Counted from the stretch's first letter, positions 51,993 through 63,470 are shown. The stretch: DNA of 64,000 nucleotides from Antedon mediterranea (GCF_964355755.1 NC_092679.1:23498432-23562431), one strand, 5' to 3'. Program-made: numbers and translations. Notes: a model not told the origin generated them from the sequence alone.

Positions 51993-52432
51993 TAAATAGA
52001 GGAGAGACAGCTAGTAGTTAACCTTCCATTCAAGAGTCTTGGGTTCAAATCCTTCCAGATGATACGGACAGTAGCAGTGCAGAGGATACAACCACCAACA
52101 AAGTCTGTTATGTTTAATAAATAGAGGAGAGACAGCTAGTAGTTAACCTTCCATTCAAGAGTCTGGGGTTCAAATCCTTCCAGATGATACGGACAGTAGC
52201 AGTGCAGAGGATACAACCACCGACAAAGTCTGTTATGTTTAATAAATAGAGGAGAGACAGCTAGTAGTTAACCTTTCATTCAAGAGTCTGGGGTTCAAAT
52301 CCTTCCAGATGATACAGACAGTAGCAGTGCAGAGGATACAACCACCGACAAAGTCTGTTATGTTTAATAAATAGACGAGAGACAGCTAGTAGTTAACCTT
52401 TCATTCAAGAGTCTGGGGTTTAAATCCTTCCA
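51933..52432 (+). repeat. Four 125-bp tandem copies spanning the MAPKBP1 stop codon
   Basis: Units begin at 51933, 52058, 52183 and 52308, exactly 125 bases apart and almost identical. Each starts GATGATACGGACAGTAGCAG, carries the last codons of MAPKBP1, the stop TAA, an overlapping AATAAA, and ends with GGGGTTCAAATCCTTCC. The latter matches the RNA polymerase III B box GGTTCRANNCC. Preceding text (CAGCTAGTAGTTAACC and CATTCAAGAGTCTGGGG) resembles the D-arm to T-arm of a tRNA-derived SINE. Confidence 0.9.
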
Positions 52433-55400
52433 AAGTACCGAAGATCTTTTAGGTAATCTGTGTTTTTTTATATTTTATTGTTTATTTTCAGGAAAAAATA
52501 ACAAAAATAATAATAATAATAATAGTAATGCTCTTTAAATATGCACAAGAGGATATTATTATTATTATTTACTTTTGGCAGGAACAAAATGTAATTCGAT
52601 AAATTTCTGCTAGATTTCAACATTAATATTACTTTTCTTCAGTACTTTAATGATATTATTTATAAAGGAACGTTGCTTTTAAGTACAGTATTCGTAACCT
52701 CACAAATCAAGAAAAAGTTTGTATTTTGATCAGGAATAATTTTGTATTATTTTTTATGAGCACAAAGATCCAGATTGTGAATAGTTGTGTGAACACGCAA
52801 GTAGTCTGGAAAATGTTTTAGTGATAATGTTCATGTTAACATGTTAAATACATTGATTTTATATTTCAGGAAAACTATGGACAGATTAATTTATCGTTTC
52901 TGATTAAATTTGTACTTCAATGCATATCTTAATGTCTATGCAGTGTGCGTAATGTAGTACAACTCCTCCACACAAATTTGATCTTTAGACATTGAATATG
53001 AATTTGATCTTTCCTTTTGATTTCCTATTTAAAAATCAAGACACCACCAGATTCTTTGTGTTTGCCCAGAATCATAGGAATATTTGGTATACAGCATCTC
53101 ATTTGAATCACATGTATTGCCTGCCTGTATCATGTAAGGTTAAGGTTGGGGTCATGGTATATGATACTAGGTCATACATGTCAAACACATGTGATGCTGT
53201 ATTATGGAATATTCCTATGATACTGGAGAAATCCAGAATCTGGCACTGAGAATCTGGTGTACATTCTGTATCATAAATGTTCTTAAACAGAACATTTCTT
53301 GTTGTTTTTTCGTCCAGTTTTTATGTACTAAAGTCCACCAAATCTCCACCTTTTTTGTAAAGATGCTATTGCTAATTAGATTTTGATATTAAGGTTTTTA
53401 TACAGAGTCGTAATTCGTGCACGTTTTTATAGAATTGAGTTTGATTTATATAGAAAATGGAAAACAATTTAAAAGTTAAATGAATTATAATCATTTATTG
53501 AGTTCTGTAAGTTGCAATTTAGATATTTCCTACCATTGTAGGAATAGCTATGATATAATAATATTGCTACTACCTTGATAAGCAGTAATAAAGAATATAT
53601 CGCTATTTATTTCATTCATAAAATCTTATCAAATACAATATCATGACATTACACAAAAGATACATGTGCACTTGTTATATTAAATAATGTTTCTACTAAA
53701 CTTATTGATCACTAATATAAATTCTGATTCACAATTTCAAATACGGTTCTCTTGACGTCATTTCGAGTGAAGAATAATAATTAAGATGATGTAAACAAAA
53801 TGAAGTGTTATTTTTAACATGGAGGTACCTCTAGAATTGTTTGTAGCTCTTCAATTCACATTTAATAGTTTTTTGGAGGGATCATGTCAAAAATATACTA
53901 CTGCAGTAACTAGCTATATGTTTTACTGCAGTAAAGTTATGCCTTTATTTTTGTTTCAGGGTAGTTGATAAGTCACATGACCATAAACAAAATGTAGTTT
54001 ACTGCAGAAACTGATGTTACTGCAGCACAGTGGAATATTAATTTTGACATTGTACCTTTCTAATCAGAATATTATCGATTCAGAGCATATTCACTGAGTC
54101 CAGAGCTGTATAATATTTTGGCAATTAGTTTAAATCGATTCTAGTGTGAGTAGATCTGATTGGTCAAGACACTCCACTTGACTATCTTGTCACCAACAAG
54201 CGAGTGGTAGATATTACAAATAAACTTCCAGCACTGATGTTCTGTTGTAAAGGACATCCCTTGCGGGTGGTAAAGTTCACAATTATTCTATTTTTTTATG
54301 ACAAACAATTGCCAATATTTATACGGCTCTGACTAGAAATTTCCACTGCATTATTTATCACTAATTATTAACCATGCAAAAACATGTTTTTGTTTGATTT
54401 ATTCTTTAAAACAATGGGTAATAATTATGATACAGCACAAATGTTACTGTTGTGAATTGTTTCAACTGTTAGAGCACTGCTGCCAATTTGGCAGTTTGTG
54501 CGCTTTATATTCTTTATTTTGGGAGGGAAGAATGAGGATAAAGGGAGGACGGGTGGGATTAAGGTTGAATGTTAAAACATAATATGTAAATACCCATTAG
54601 TTTGTAAACTGTTTAACGACTAGATCGCGTGTCTTCACATTGCGTTTGATGTCATCCCTGTATTATATTTTAATGAGTGAAACTCAAGTGTGTATATTTC
54701 AGTGACATTTAGGTCAATTAGCTAAACTTCCATTTTTAAATAAAATTAATGTCGTATTGTTAAGAATGTATTCATAATATGACACCAAATCTCCGACTCC
54801 GTCGATATTGCTCGTCTTCTTGCCGAGAATAAAACGCTTTGAATTCAATGTATTGTACTAAAATTCAAATAAACACGTCTTCCAAAAATGATTTTGTTGT
54901 CTTTGTCGTCTTCGTAGAATCGATAATTAACAAAATTATCTAATTGTTTTTTGTCACACACTTTTGTTCACAATACTCTTTTTTCCAACAGGCATACTAT
55001 GTTTACTGCACTGGTATTATTGTTTAAATATTTGTGTTTTTTTTTTTAAATGTAGGCCTATTTTAGTTGCTTTTATATAAAAAAAGGTGTTTTGCTTATT
55101 TGTTATTTCAAACGTTCTTTCGTTCATGCACTTAAAAGTATTTATCTCTCACCGTTCATTTGTTTTATTAAATTCATTATCTATTTATTCATTCATTTGC
55201 TCATTCATCATTTCATTTATCTTAAACATCAGCAAAAAAAATACAGTAAAAAGTAAATCAAATCGAATTAGTTTCCCGTTAAAAAACAAAAGAAACAAAA
55301 AAAATATGAAACATTAGGCCTAAATATATTCCAAGTTTATGATAAAATAATATGTATCTCAAACTTGTATATAGATTTAAGCAAATGTAATACTGTACCT

Positions 55401-55498
55401 ATTTGTACGTACCTATTCAGGTAATATGCGGTACTCCATTCAGTGGCTAATTCAATCTTCTGTCCATTCATTTATTAATTATCCGTACATTTAATTTC
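52433..55498 (+). other. MAPKBP1 downstream region / possible long 3'UTR
   Basis: No coding recognised. It contains the fold-back repeat at 53.1 kb, several CTGCAGTAA-type repeats near 53900-54030, and AATAAA hexamers near 54828 and 54868 that could serve as distal poly(A) signals. Confidence 0.4.
53043..53260. repeat. ~218-bp fold-back inverted repeat
   Basis: The left arm CACCAGATTCT...ATCATAGGAATATT...TACAGCATC returns inverted at the right as GATGCTGTA...AATATTCCTATGAT...AGAATCTGGTG. Arms are about 75-90 bp with mismatches and a short loop. No clear target duplication. Confidence 0.7.
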
Positions 55499-56180
55499 TT
55501 ATTCAATATTCAGTCCATTCAGTGACTTATTCAATATTCAGTCCATTCAGTGACTTATTCAATATTCAGTCCATTCAGTGACTTATTCAATATTCAGTCC
55601 ATTCAGTGACTTATTCAATATTCAGTCTATTCAGTGACTATTCAATATTCAGTCCATTTAGTGACTTATTCAATATTCAGTCCATTCAGTGACTTATTCA
55701 ATATTCAGTCTATTCAGTGACTTATTCAATTTTCAGTCCATTCAGTGACTTTCAATATTCAATCCATTCAGTGACTTATTCAATATTCAGTCCATTCAGT
55801 GACTTATTCAATATTCAGTCTATCCAGTGATTTATTCAATATTCAGTCCATTCAGTGACTTATTCAACATTCAGTCAATTCAGTGACTTATTCAATATTC
55901 AGTCCATTCAGTGACTTATTCAATATTCAGTCTATTCAGTGACTTTTTCAATATTCAGTCTAGTGACTTATTCAATGGTCAGTCCATTCAGTGACTTATT
56001 CAATATTCAGTCCATTCAGTGACTTTTTCAATATTCAGTCCATTCAGTGACTTATTCAATATTCAGTCCATTCAGTGACTTATTCAATATTCAGTCCATT
56101 CAGTGACTTATTCAATATTCAGTCCATTTAGTGACTTATTCAATATTCAGTCCATTCAGTGTCTTATTCTATTATTCAGT
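55499..56180 (+). repeat. 28-bp minisatellite, about 24 copies
   Basis: Tandem CAGTCCATTCAGTGACTTAT plus TCAATATT, with point changes and a few shortened units. It starts and ends in degenerate copies and lies between MAPKBP1 and the Ig gene. Confidence 0.92.
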
Positions 56181-56780
56181 TGCAGTTTTACCAAAGTCAT
56201 TGGTTATGTAGTCGATCGCGTGTTTGTTTTTCTGTTTGTTAGCCGGATTACTCAAAAAGTTATTGCCAGATCTTTAACAAATTAAAACCACAGATAGATA
56301 TTTGATCAACGACCACTCCAAATTTGTGGAGGCAATCCGGTTCATGGTCCCAATTCTGGACCACTTTTTATTATTATGTTCATACCAGCTAGTTTTTTTT
56401 ATAAGATAATAGGAGATAATTTTAAGAAATCTTTTTATGATGGAGAATTTTACAGTAGGCTGGGGTGGTATGCCCCTTCGGAGTGTCGTTTTAGTTCTGG
56501 ATGTTACCGTGAACAAATGTCCATAATCCTACAATAAACGTTTGCAAATTTCGAGTCCTGCACACTCTATTCAAATAAATGGGACATTTGCCATGATTTA
56601 TTTTATTAAGAAAAGTGAAATTGAAACTTAATTTATTAATACGTATAATGTTTGTATAATGATGTATGTGTGTATAACTACTTTTGAATTGCCTTTTTTT
56701 TACCTTCATCACTAATAACACACCTTTTAAGGTAATGGATATGCAGCTTTATAATATGTTTTAATAACGTATTGTAGGTC

Positions 56781-56787
56781 TATAAGG
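56781..56787 (+). promoter_or_regulatory. Possible TATA box of the Ig-superfamily gene
   Basis: TATAAGG lies 48 bases before the ATG at 56829, which would leave a very short leader. Motif only. Confidence 0.25.
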
Positions 56788-56828
56788 TACAGCGATCTTA
56801 AAATTAGTACTTTACAACGCCCAGTACG

Positions 56829-57947
56829 ATGTATTGTAAATTAGGAGAAAGCTATCTTTTAGCTTACACTATCATTTTGATGCTGAAATGCGTGTCGGGC
56901 TTCGATCTCGGTATTTTGTACGAGCCAAAAGATAAGACTATTTTGGAAGGAAGAACAGCTAAATTCCTATGCGTGTTTTCAGACTGGACGCAAGGTTTAA
57001 CATGCCATTGGAAACATAACGACAATACGCTAACTCATGAGAGATGTCTGATTGACTTCAATGAAAAGCATGATTCATGCTTACTTAGCATATCAGAAGT
57101 TACTTTATTAGATGCTGGAGAGTATAGCTGCCATGTTGTTAATAGCTCAGACGTCGTTCTCAAATTATCTGCTATTGCTACACTCAGTGTTGTTGTCTTT
57201 CCAACACCTACTTGTCAATTGAATGAAGAATCTTACATTGTTGGAGATTTGCTTATTTGGAACTGTATCGTAGGGATTGTAGAAGAGATTTTTGCTAACT
57301 CTTCAACACTACAATGGAATATAGTTCCCAGAAATATTTCGGCAGTAAAACCAAAATTAAGCAATAATATCACCCATTTGATACTAACAAATGAATTTTT
57401 AGTCAAAGAAGATTTCAATGAATTACACATTTATTGTATGTTGAAAGGCACAAAACCTCGTCTTAAAGATGTTAAACGAGCGTATTGCAAAACCGTAATG
57501 ATAAAAGTTCAAATAAATGTCACAATTTCCACATCTGACAATTCTGAAGCTGGAGATGCAGTTGTCTTTCAATGCAAGACCGGACATTACTGTCCAAAAT
57601 GTAAATACAAATGGACTATGAACAATACAAATTTACTGGTCAATAGCTCGTACTTTAACTTGACCATCACTGATGACATGGTTGACAGTGTGCTTGTATG
57701 TCATGTGACATCTTCGTATGATGTGTATGGATCAGAGTCATATGTCATACAAGTTGATAACACCAATTCTGAACATAATGAGACAGCAGCCGAAATAGAC
57801 CACCAGCATACCAAGACGAGCCATATTTTATTTTATATTATATTTGTACCTATTAGAGGTGTGTTTGTCTTAATGTTTATAGTTGGAGTAGTTATCTGCA
57901 AAAAGACCAATAATGCAGCAAGATACCCAGTTGAAACTTGTAGATGA
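56829..57947 (+). CDS. Intronless type I membrane protein with three Ig-like domains
   Basis: Unnamed Ig-superfamily receptor, 372 codons in one exon. Residues 1-24 form a signal peptide ending near CVSG. Ig1 spans about 28-122, with Cys48, Trp61 and the DAGEYSC motif (Cys101). Ig2 spans about 128-228, with Cys146, Trp163 and Cys203. Ig3 spans about 232-310, with Cys249, Trp262 and Cys291 plus an extra Cys pair (CPKC, 255-258). About ten NxS/T sequons are present. A transmembrane helix covers about 333-357, followed by CKK and a short tail. The start is the first ATG after upstream stops. A role in cell-surface recognition, adhesion or immunity is inferred from architecture; no specific orthologue is recognised. 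The reading frame ends at TGA just after the membrane segment, but the +1 frame stays open to a TAG at 58024 and looks like a longer cytoplasmic tail (see findings). Confidence 0.85.
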   Translation: MYCKLGESYLLAYTIILMLKCVSGFDLGILYEPKDKTILEGRTAKFLCVFSDWTQGLTCHWKHNDNTLTHERCLIDFNEKHDSCLLSISEVTLLDAGEYSCHVVNSSDVVLKLSAIATLSVVVFPTPTCQLNEESYIVGDLLIWNCIVGIVEEIFANSSTLQWNIVPRNISAVKPKLSNNITHLILTNEFLVKEDFNELHIYCMLKGTKPRLKDVKRAYCKTVMIKVQINVTISTSDNSEAGDAVVFQCKTGHYCPKCKYKWTMNNTNLLVNSSYFNLTITDDMVDSVLVCHVTSSYDVYGSESYVIQVDNTNSEHNETAAEIDHQHTKTSHILFYIIFVPIRGVFVLMFIVGVVICKKTNNAARYPVETCR

Positions 57948-58660
57948 AGACTTCACTTCGTCTACAACGGATTCGTATGAGGTTATAATTATAAACAAAC
58001 ATAACATTAATAATCCGTACACGTAGGATAACATGGTTTGCTGTCTTGTTTTTTCTTAAATAGAGCTGCTGTTGGCCGAAAATGGCACAATTTTAAATAT
58101 GACAAAATATACAAGAGTCTCCAAGACTTCAACCCCACCAAAGCTAAGCTAAGAAAATTTGAGAAAATAGAGCTGTTATTTCGTGAATTTAATGTCAGAA
58201 TTTAATTAATTTCATAAAGTCAATATAAAATCCCTATGTATGGACATTTTTCGGCCCGAACATAGTTTTTTAACACACCATGTTTAACTTTAAATGAATT
58301 GTAGATTGGCCAGGCGAGTTTTCAAGCTTTAAAAAGTATTTAAAAATTTCTACCACTCGCTACATTGTACATTTTCCATTTTCCATGAAGTAAGTAGGTA
58401 GGCAGGCGTGTAAGTGCATCTCCCCTACCTCCACAACGCTTAACCAAAGTGTCTAGATGCGGCAATTGCAGGTCCAAATTAGGGAGTATCATTACTTTGT
58501 TTTCAAAGAATTATTTTTTGAATGATTTAGGTCCGGCTGCAATATTCCACGCGATATAGAGACTGAATAATGTTATGTAGGCTTATATGAATATTAAATT
58601 AACCAATTGTAAATGGATCTGCATTAATTAATCTCCTCAATCAATAAAGCAACGTGCAAT
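57948..58660 (+). other. Downstream region of the Ig gene
   Basis: Contains the possible out-of-frame tail coding (to 58026) and then noncoding sequence. An AATAAA at 58643-58648 is a candidate poly(A) signal. Nothing else is recognised. Confidence 0.4.
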
Positions 58661-58989
58661 GTAACTCTCAGTCACGACAGAGGTCAGTATGTTTGGTATG
58701 TTATCTTTTTAAGGGTCTTCTTCTTGTAGGATAGGCCTACATTTCTTTCTACACAAACAAACTCAGATCTGTATGGCACTTCTTAATATCAACTACGCCT
58801 TTCGGAACATTCAATACAAAGCAAATTAGCTCGCAAAGTAGCTCGCAAAGTTCATGCGTTTCGCGTATTTTTTTTTTTTTTTCTCTTTTGTGGCGTTAAC
58901 CACTATTTATTCATTTCATTTCATCAACAGATTAATACAATTATTTCTAATAATAATAATAACTATTCATTGTTATTCTTACTTTTGTT

Positions 58990-59040
58990 TGGTTTGGTGT
59001 ATTTATATATATATATATATATTTTTTTATTTTTATTTTA
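58990..59040. repeat. TA microsatellite and T-rich tract
   Basis: ATATATATATATATAT followed by T-rich sequence. It lies between the Ig gene and the LINE fragment; the surrounding 58.7-59.5 kb is T-rich noncoding DNA. Confidence 0.75.
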
Positions 59041-59543
59041 TCAACGTTACTGTTCTTGGAATCAGAGCATTATTTCTTTTCTGTTATCCACTTTTTTCAT
59101 AATTTTCTAGTATTTTTTTTGTTCTATAATTCTCAACATCTAACATTGTGAACACTTAACTAATAAATGTACTGTATGAGATACATTTACTAATGTTGTA
59201 TAGTTATTTTCGGTAGTATTTTTGACATACAATTCATTTATACCCTATATACAGATTATATACATTATTTTAAAATACGAATAAAAAAAACAAAAACAAA
59301 AATATTAAAAATGCTTTTCTTACTCCTGTGTCTAGTTTTATGTCTCATGGTTATATTTGTTTGCTTATCTTCTCGTGCGTTACTTATGTTGCGTTACGTT
59401 TCTTTTTTGTTTTCAATATTAATTTATACAATTTTTTTTTTTTTTATTTATATTTCATATAAGGTAAAATGAAACTGCCTATGTGTATTATACAACATTA
59501 TTATGTAATATATTTTAAATAATCAGATTCACATCAATATAAA

Positions 59544-59882
59544 TTATAATAGGTGGTTAAGGTAAGATCTTTTGTTTTTTTCCGCCATAAAAAGACGAGA
59601 CAATGATCCGGTCCATTTGTTTACATTTTTCAAAGTATGTGCCTTGTAAACGCTAAAGCATCCAATAGAGAACATGTGGTCTACATATTTGTTTCCTGTA
59701 CCTAGTACAATGTTTCGATAATTTGCCTCGATCCCAAATTTGTGCATGGTGTAAACGTTAATATATTCCCATAAGGGTTTTACTTCAGTGCATTCATAAA
59801 AGAAATGGGCATCATCCTCTACTACGTTGCATTGTAGGCAAGTATCTGTGTTTCGCGTATTTTGTGTCCATCGCGCGCGCAT
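59544..59882 (-). pseudogene. LINE reverse-transcriptase C-terminal fragment (zf-RVT type)
   Basis: This 112-codon minus-strand frame contains CLQCNVVEDDAHFFYEC, the C-x2-C-x8-H-x4-C zinc motif with an acidic ED typical of the C terminus of non-LTR retrotransposon polymerases. A TGA lies a few codons upstream and no RT or endonuclease domain is found beyond it. It is therefore a 5'-truncated dead copy. T-rich plus-strand tracts near 59432-59446 could be its poly(A) tail. Confidence 0.75.
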
Positions 59883-59967
59883 GATAGGATATCATATTTT
59901 ATTATTTTACTTTCAAAGTTTGAGTGCATTCATTATGAACAAAATTTAAATAAAAATATAGTTTATA

Positions 59968-60025
59968 ACTTACACTTTGTCGTCTCAGAAGGAATAATAT
60001 GCCAACAAGCATTTTTTCTTTATTT
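59968..60025. repeat. Dispersed repeat, CACTTTGTCGTCTCAGAAGG copy a
   Basis: CACTTTGTCGTCTCAGAAGG ... AACAAGCATTTTTTCTTTAT recurs at 63398-63470. It immediately follows the LINE fragment and may be part of the same element. Confidence 0.6.
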
Positions 60026-62301
60026 TGCATTTATATTTCGTAAATTTACATATTCGTTCACCAGAGCCACGCACAAAATGAGAACATATTTAAAAGCGCT
60101 CATATACACTTTCTTCTCGTGTTTACTTTATTCTCAACTTGCGTCATAAGTTAACACTATCTTTCCCTCTAATGCGTGTAGGTATGCGATGACCATATTT
60201 GGCATCGTCTTTTTTTGTATTAGAAACGCTCTGTCTGGAGTTTGACAAATTAGAATCCTTGTATACAGCGTCGGATACAATGTTTTGTAATGTTATTACT
60301 TGACGTTTATTGTGAATTATATTAAGTTATTAAGAACAAAACTGTATCTCGGAAATAGTTAATATACATTACAAGGGCCAAATGCCTATATTTATTAAAA
60401 TAAAATCGCAGGCCTACAGTAGACCTACAGAAGGCCTACTATACGGCCTATGTTTAAATCTCAATCAAATTTTGAATGACTTTACAAACATGCACAACAT
60501 AATTGAGCGGAATTTCTTGAACAAAACGTAAATCACGTGCCTCCCAAATTCTGGCCGACTTTTTTTTTTGCCAATTAGGTCGCTTCTCTGTACAATATAT
60601 ATAATCTCAAACCTTTATCTATCTCTATGCAGAGGAATTATTTCCATGCCCTATACTTTTCATTTTCGAAATTAGCCTATCTTCACTTTGCTTACCTTGT
60701 TTACGTTAATAGGTCTATTTGCTTAGATCAAAACGTCATGTCAACGCAATTATAATTGAATCATGATACGATTATAATTAGGCCTAATACAATGCACAAC
60801 AGCAGCGCGCACAGTGCATCAGTAAATCTATTAGTATTTTATTTTATTTTATTCAGTCAAAACCAACAGCGATAAATTCCGCCACTAACAGGTTTGAAAC
60901 ATAAAACAATACAACATCAAACACGGTTAACAATAAAATATTAGTAAGTTCTTGGCGTTGTACTAGGTCATTGCGTCATTTTTTTGGAAAACAAGCTACA
61001 GCGAACTGGTATCAAATTGTAATGTATCTCGTTTCGTTATAACAGTGCTAGGATGATCGTCTTACTAATTAGCGATCATATTCAGAAGGTCATTTATTAG
61101 ATCATAAATGTTTGACCTGACAATGTCACCAATTAGGCAGGGCAATACCGTGTTACCACCGACACAATTAATTATTACCAACTCGTTTTCAAAATAAAGG
61201 TAATCTATTTTGTAATTAAGGAGGAGCTGCATCACCTCCTCCCCCCACCCTATCCAGCGTGCGTATGCCTGACGTGTAGCACAGAACAACTCAACACATC
61301 ATTATTGAACAAATATTATTATTATAATCCGCTGTAATCGTTTAGCCTATCGTCGTGATGATCAGAATCGTAATTAATTATCTTAATTATCAATATAATC
61401 GTCATCGTAATACATTTCTTAAGTAATTAATTTTAGAGAACAAAACAAAAAACAACGAATACAAAGCTAATTTAGCGGTTTTTTATTATTAAACTAAAAT
61501 GTAAAATTGGTACATTGCGGAAGTTGATTGTAGCGTAGACCTAAAGGACGATTATGTACACTATCGTAAAATTGAAGGCGTATTTACATCGTTCTTATGC
61601 ATGGAATCAAATACAGTAAAGTGTAAAGAGTCGAGGGTACACTGATAGTTCCACGGTCAGTGTCTGCACTCACCAGTGAGATATTCTACTTAAGCCAATA
61701 CATTTTTAAATATTTCTTTTAAGTGGTATATTTACTAATGAATAAATGTTAAGGGTGTTTCCTCACCTTAGTGGGAACGCAGGTTTAGACAAGATGGATA
61801 GGTAACATCTATCGATACGCGGGCTATCACTAATTCAATCATTCTTTATTCATGCTGTGGCGCAAACATTATTAAAAGAAGGTTGGTATGAAGAAACGCA
61901 TCGACAAAATCGAAACAAGTCTATAATAATTATATTGTTGGAAATAATATCGTGTGGCCACACACTTACATTCAATAACTTTTAACCGAAAGAAAAAACG
62001 GGTTTTACATTCGCTTCAGATTTTATAATCGTTTTGGTTTCGTTATGTTAAAGTTTAATTTACAATTGTTTACAAAATTAATAATAACAAATTACGATCA
62101 TACTTATTGACAGTTACGTATGTACAGTATGTAAACTACTTTCCCTCCAGATTGTTTGTTTGTTTTTGTTTTCTGTTTGAGAAAGTAGACACGTTTACGT
62201 AGAGTGAAGCATGGACTTGTATGATATTGAGTAGGCATAATTGTGTACGTATATCCGCAATTTCAGCCTCGTCAAAAAGAAACTCCTTTTTCAAACATCA
62301 T
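60026..62301. other. Intergenic region with no gene recognised
   Basis: AT-rich DNA with short spurious frames only. It probably includes the 3'UTR of the minus-strand meteorin-like gene next to 62302. Short TAGGCCTAC motifs recur near 60410. Confidence 0.4.
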
Positions 62302-63267
62302 TTACAAAGCCAAGACGTAGTTTAATTTGAACGCATGTGGTTTGTGTGAGTCGTGGTCTCTGTTCATCTCTAGAACCAAACGGACTTCTCCGTCGTGTGA
62401 ATTGAATTCAAAATTGTTCTGGCCTTGTCTCACGGGACTGTCTTTCATACGATGTCTGCTAGTGTTTTCCTTCATTGGTTGTTTACCGTCCACTATCATC
62501 TCTTTACGATATCCTTTCAGTTGGTATATCTTAATTCCCATGTGTTGTGGATCAATGAAACATCTGTAATTAAATTTACTCATTGTAATTAAATGTATTT
62601 AGTAATTTTATTTAAACATTTCTCCTACGCAAACAAATGTGTTGCTGGCTGTGAGCGTGTATAAATATAATCCTGGCGTACGGTACATCATATTCAAAAT
62701 GCCTAAAATAAATACCGGTATCTTTTAAATAAATACGATTATTTCTTTTATGATATGTAGGAAGTTTAAAAAATATAATTGCTAGATATAGAGGCTGTAG
62801 ACAAAGATAGTGGCATGCTACACAACCTCTGGCATCTTATAAAAAAGATTGTTTTGAACTTGGAATTTCAATTATAGAAACATTATTAGATACAAGCCAA
62901 TTATCTGAAATTAATAAAAACACAATGTAATTTTACTATGATGATGATTTAATAGCTTGTGTGAACCATCATGGAACGCTAGTAATTATATAATATACTG
63001 TCTATTGAACGCCATGTGACCCACAATCGTCCAATCAAATGACATGAATCTATTTAGGAGTTATATAATAATCATTTTATACCACATCTTTCACCAACAC
63101 CAACATCATAACTATTGATTGCAATGAATGTTAGCCTTTTGACTTACTTGAAATCATCACCAGTTTTCCCATATTTGAATCTGACCTCGATTGACCCTCT
63201 GGGATTTGTCCAAAGTATGTATCCCCTATCAGCACTTAGTTCCACGTGATCACATGGGTTGAATCCA
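62302..63267 (-). CDS. Meteorin-like N-terminal (CUB-like) domain protein, last two exons
   Basis: Partial gene whose 5' exons lie beyond the right edge of the window. Exon 63148-63267 encodes CDHVELSADRGYILWTNPRG and then SIEVRFKYGKTGDDF. It is spliced (donor GTAAGT, acceptor TTACAG) to terminal exon 62302-62563, which starts KCFIDPQHMGIKIYQLKG and ends HAFKLNYVLAL-TAA. Phases agree. The pattern of a core Cys, EL followed by a short turn, a G-x-I-x-W-x-x-P-x-G strand, a Cys on the next strand, IY, and a final F-x-x-x-Y-x-L strand resembles meteorin/METRNL. Those are secreted neurotrophic or cytokine-like proteins. The protein stops where meteorin would continue into its NTR domain. The match is by eye and remote; another CUB-like secreted family is possible. 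Confidence 0.5.
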
Positions 63268-63397
63268 CTGTGAAAACAATGATTATAGTTAATTTTTAGT
63301 TTCATTTACCATGTCAAACGCTACTATCGTAAATGGATTTTTAGGCAATAATATTCAAATAAATAGAATCAGTGTTGTTTATTGATATTAAAGAAAT

Positions 63398-63470
63398 ACA
63401 CTTTGTCGTCTCAGAAGGAGTATATATCAATGAGAGTTGCAATGAGACTTAACAAGCATTTTTCTTTATT
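63398..63470. repeat. Dispersed repeat, CACTTTGTCGTCTCAGAAGG copy b
   Basis: Second copy, carrying about 20 extra bases in the middle. It lies upstream (transcript sense) of the meteorin-like exon, probably in its intron. Confidence 0.6.

Noticed and set aside
52015-52055. tRNA gene in the 125-bp repeats
   Set aside because: Only a B box and a weak D-arm-like stretch are present; no acceptor stem or proper anticodon arm can be drawn.
55499-56180. CRISPR-like array
   Set aside because: The units are contiguous 28-bp tandem repeats without unique spacers, in animal nuclear DNA.
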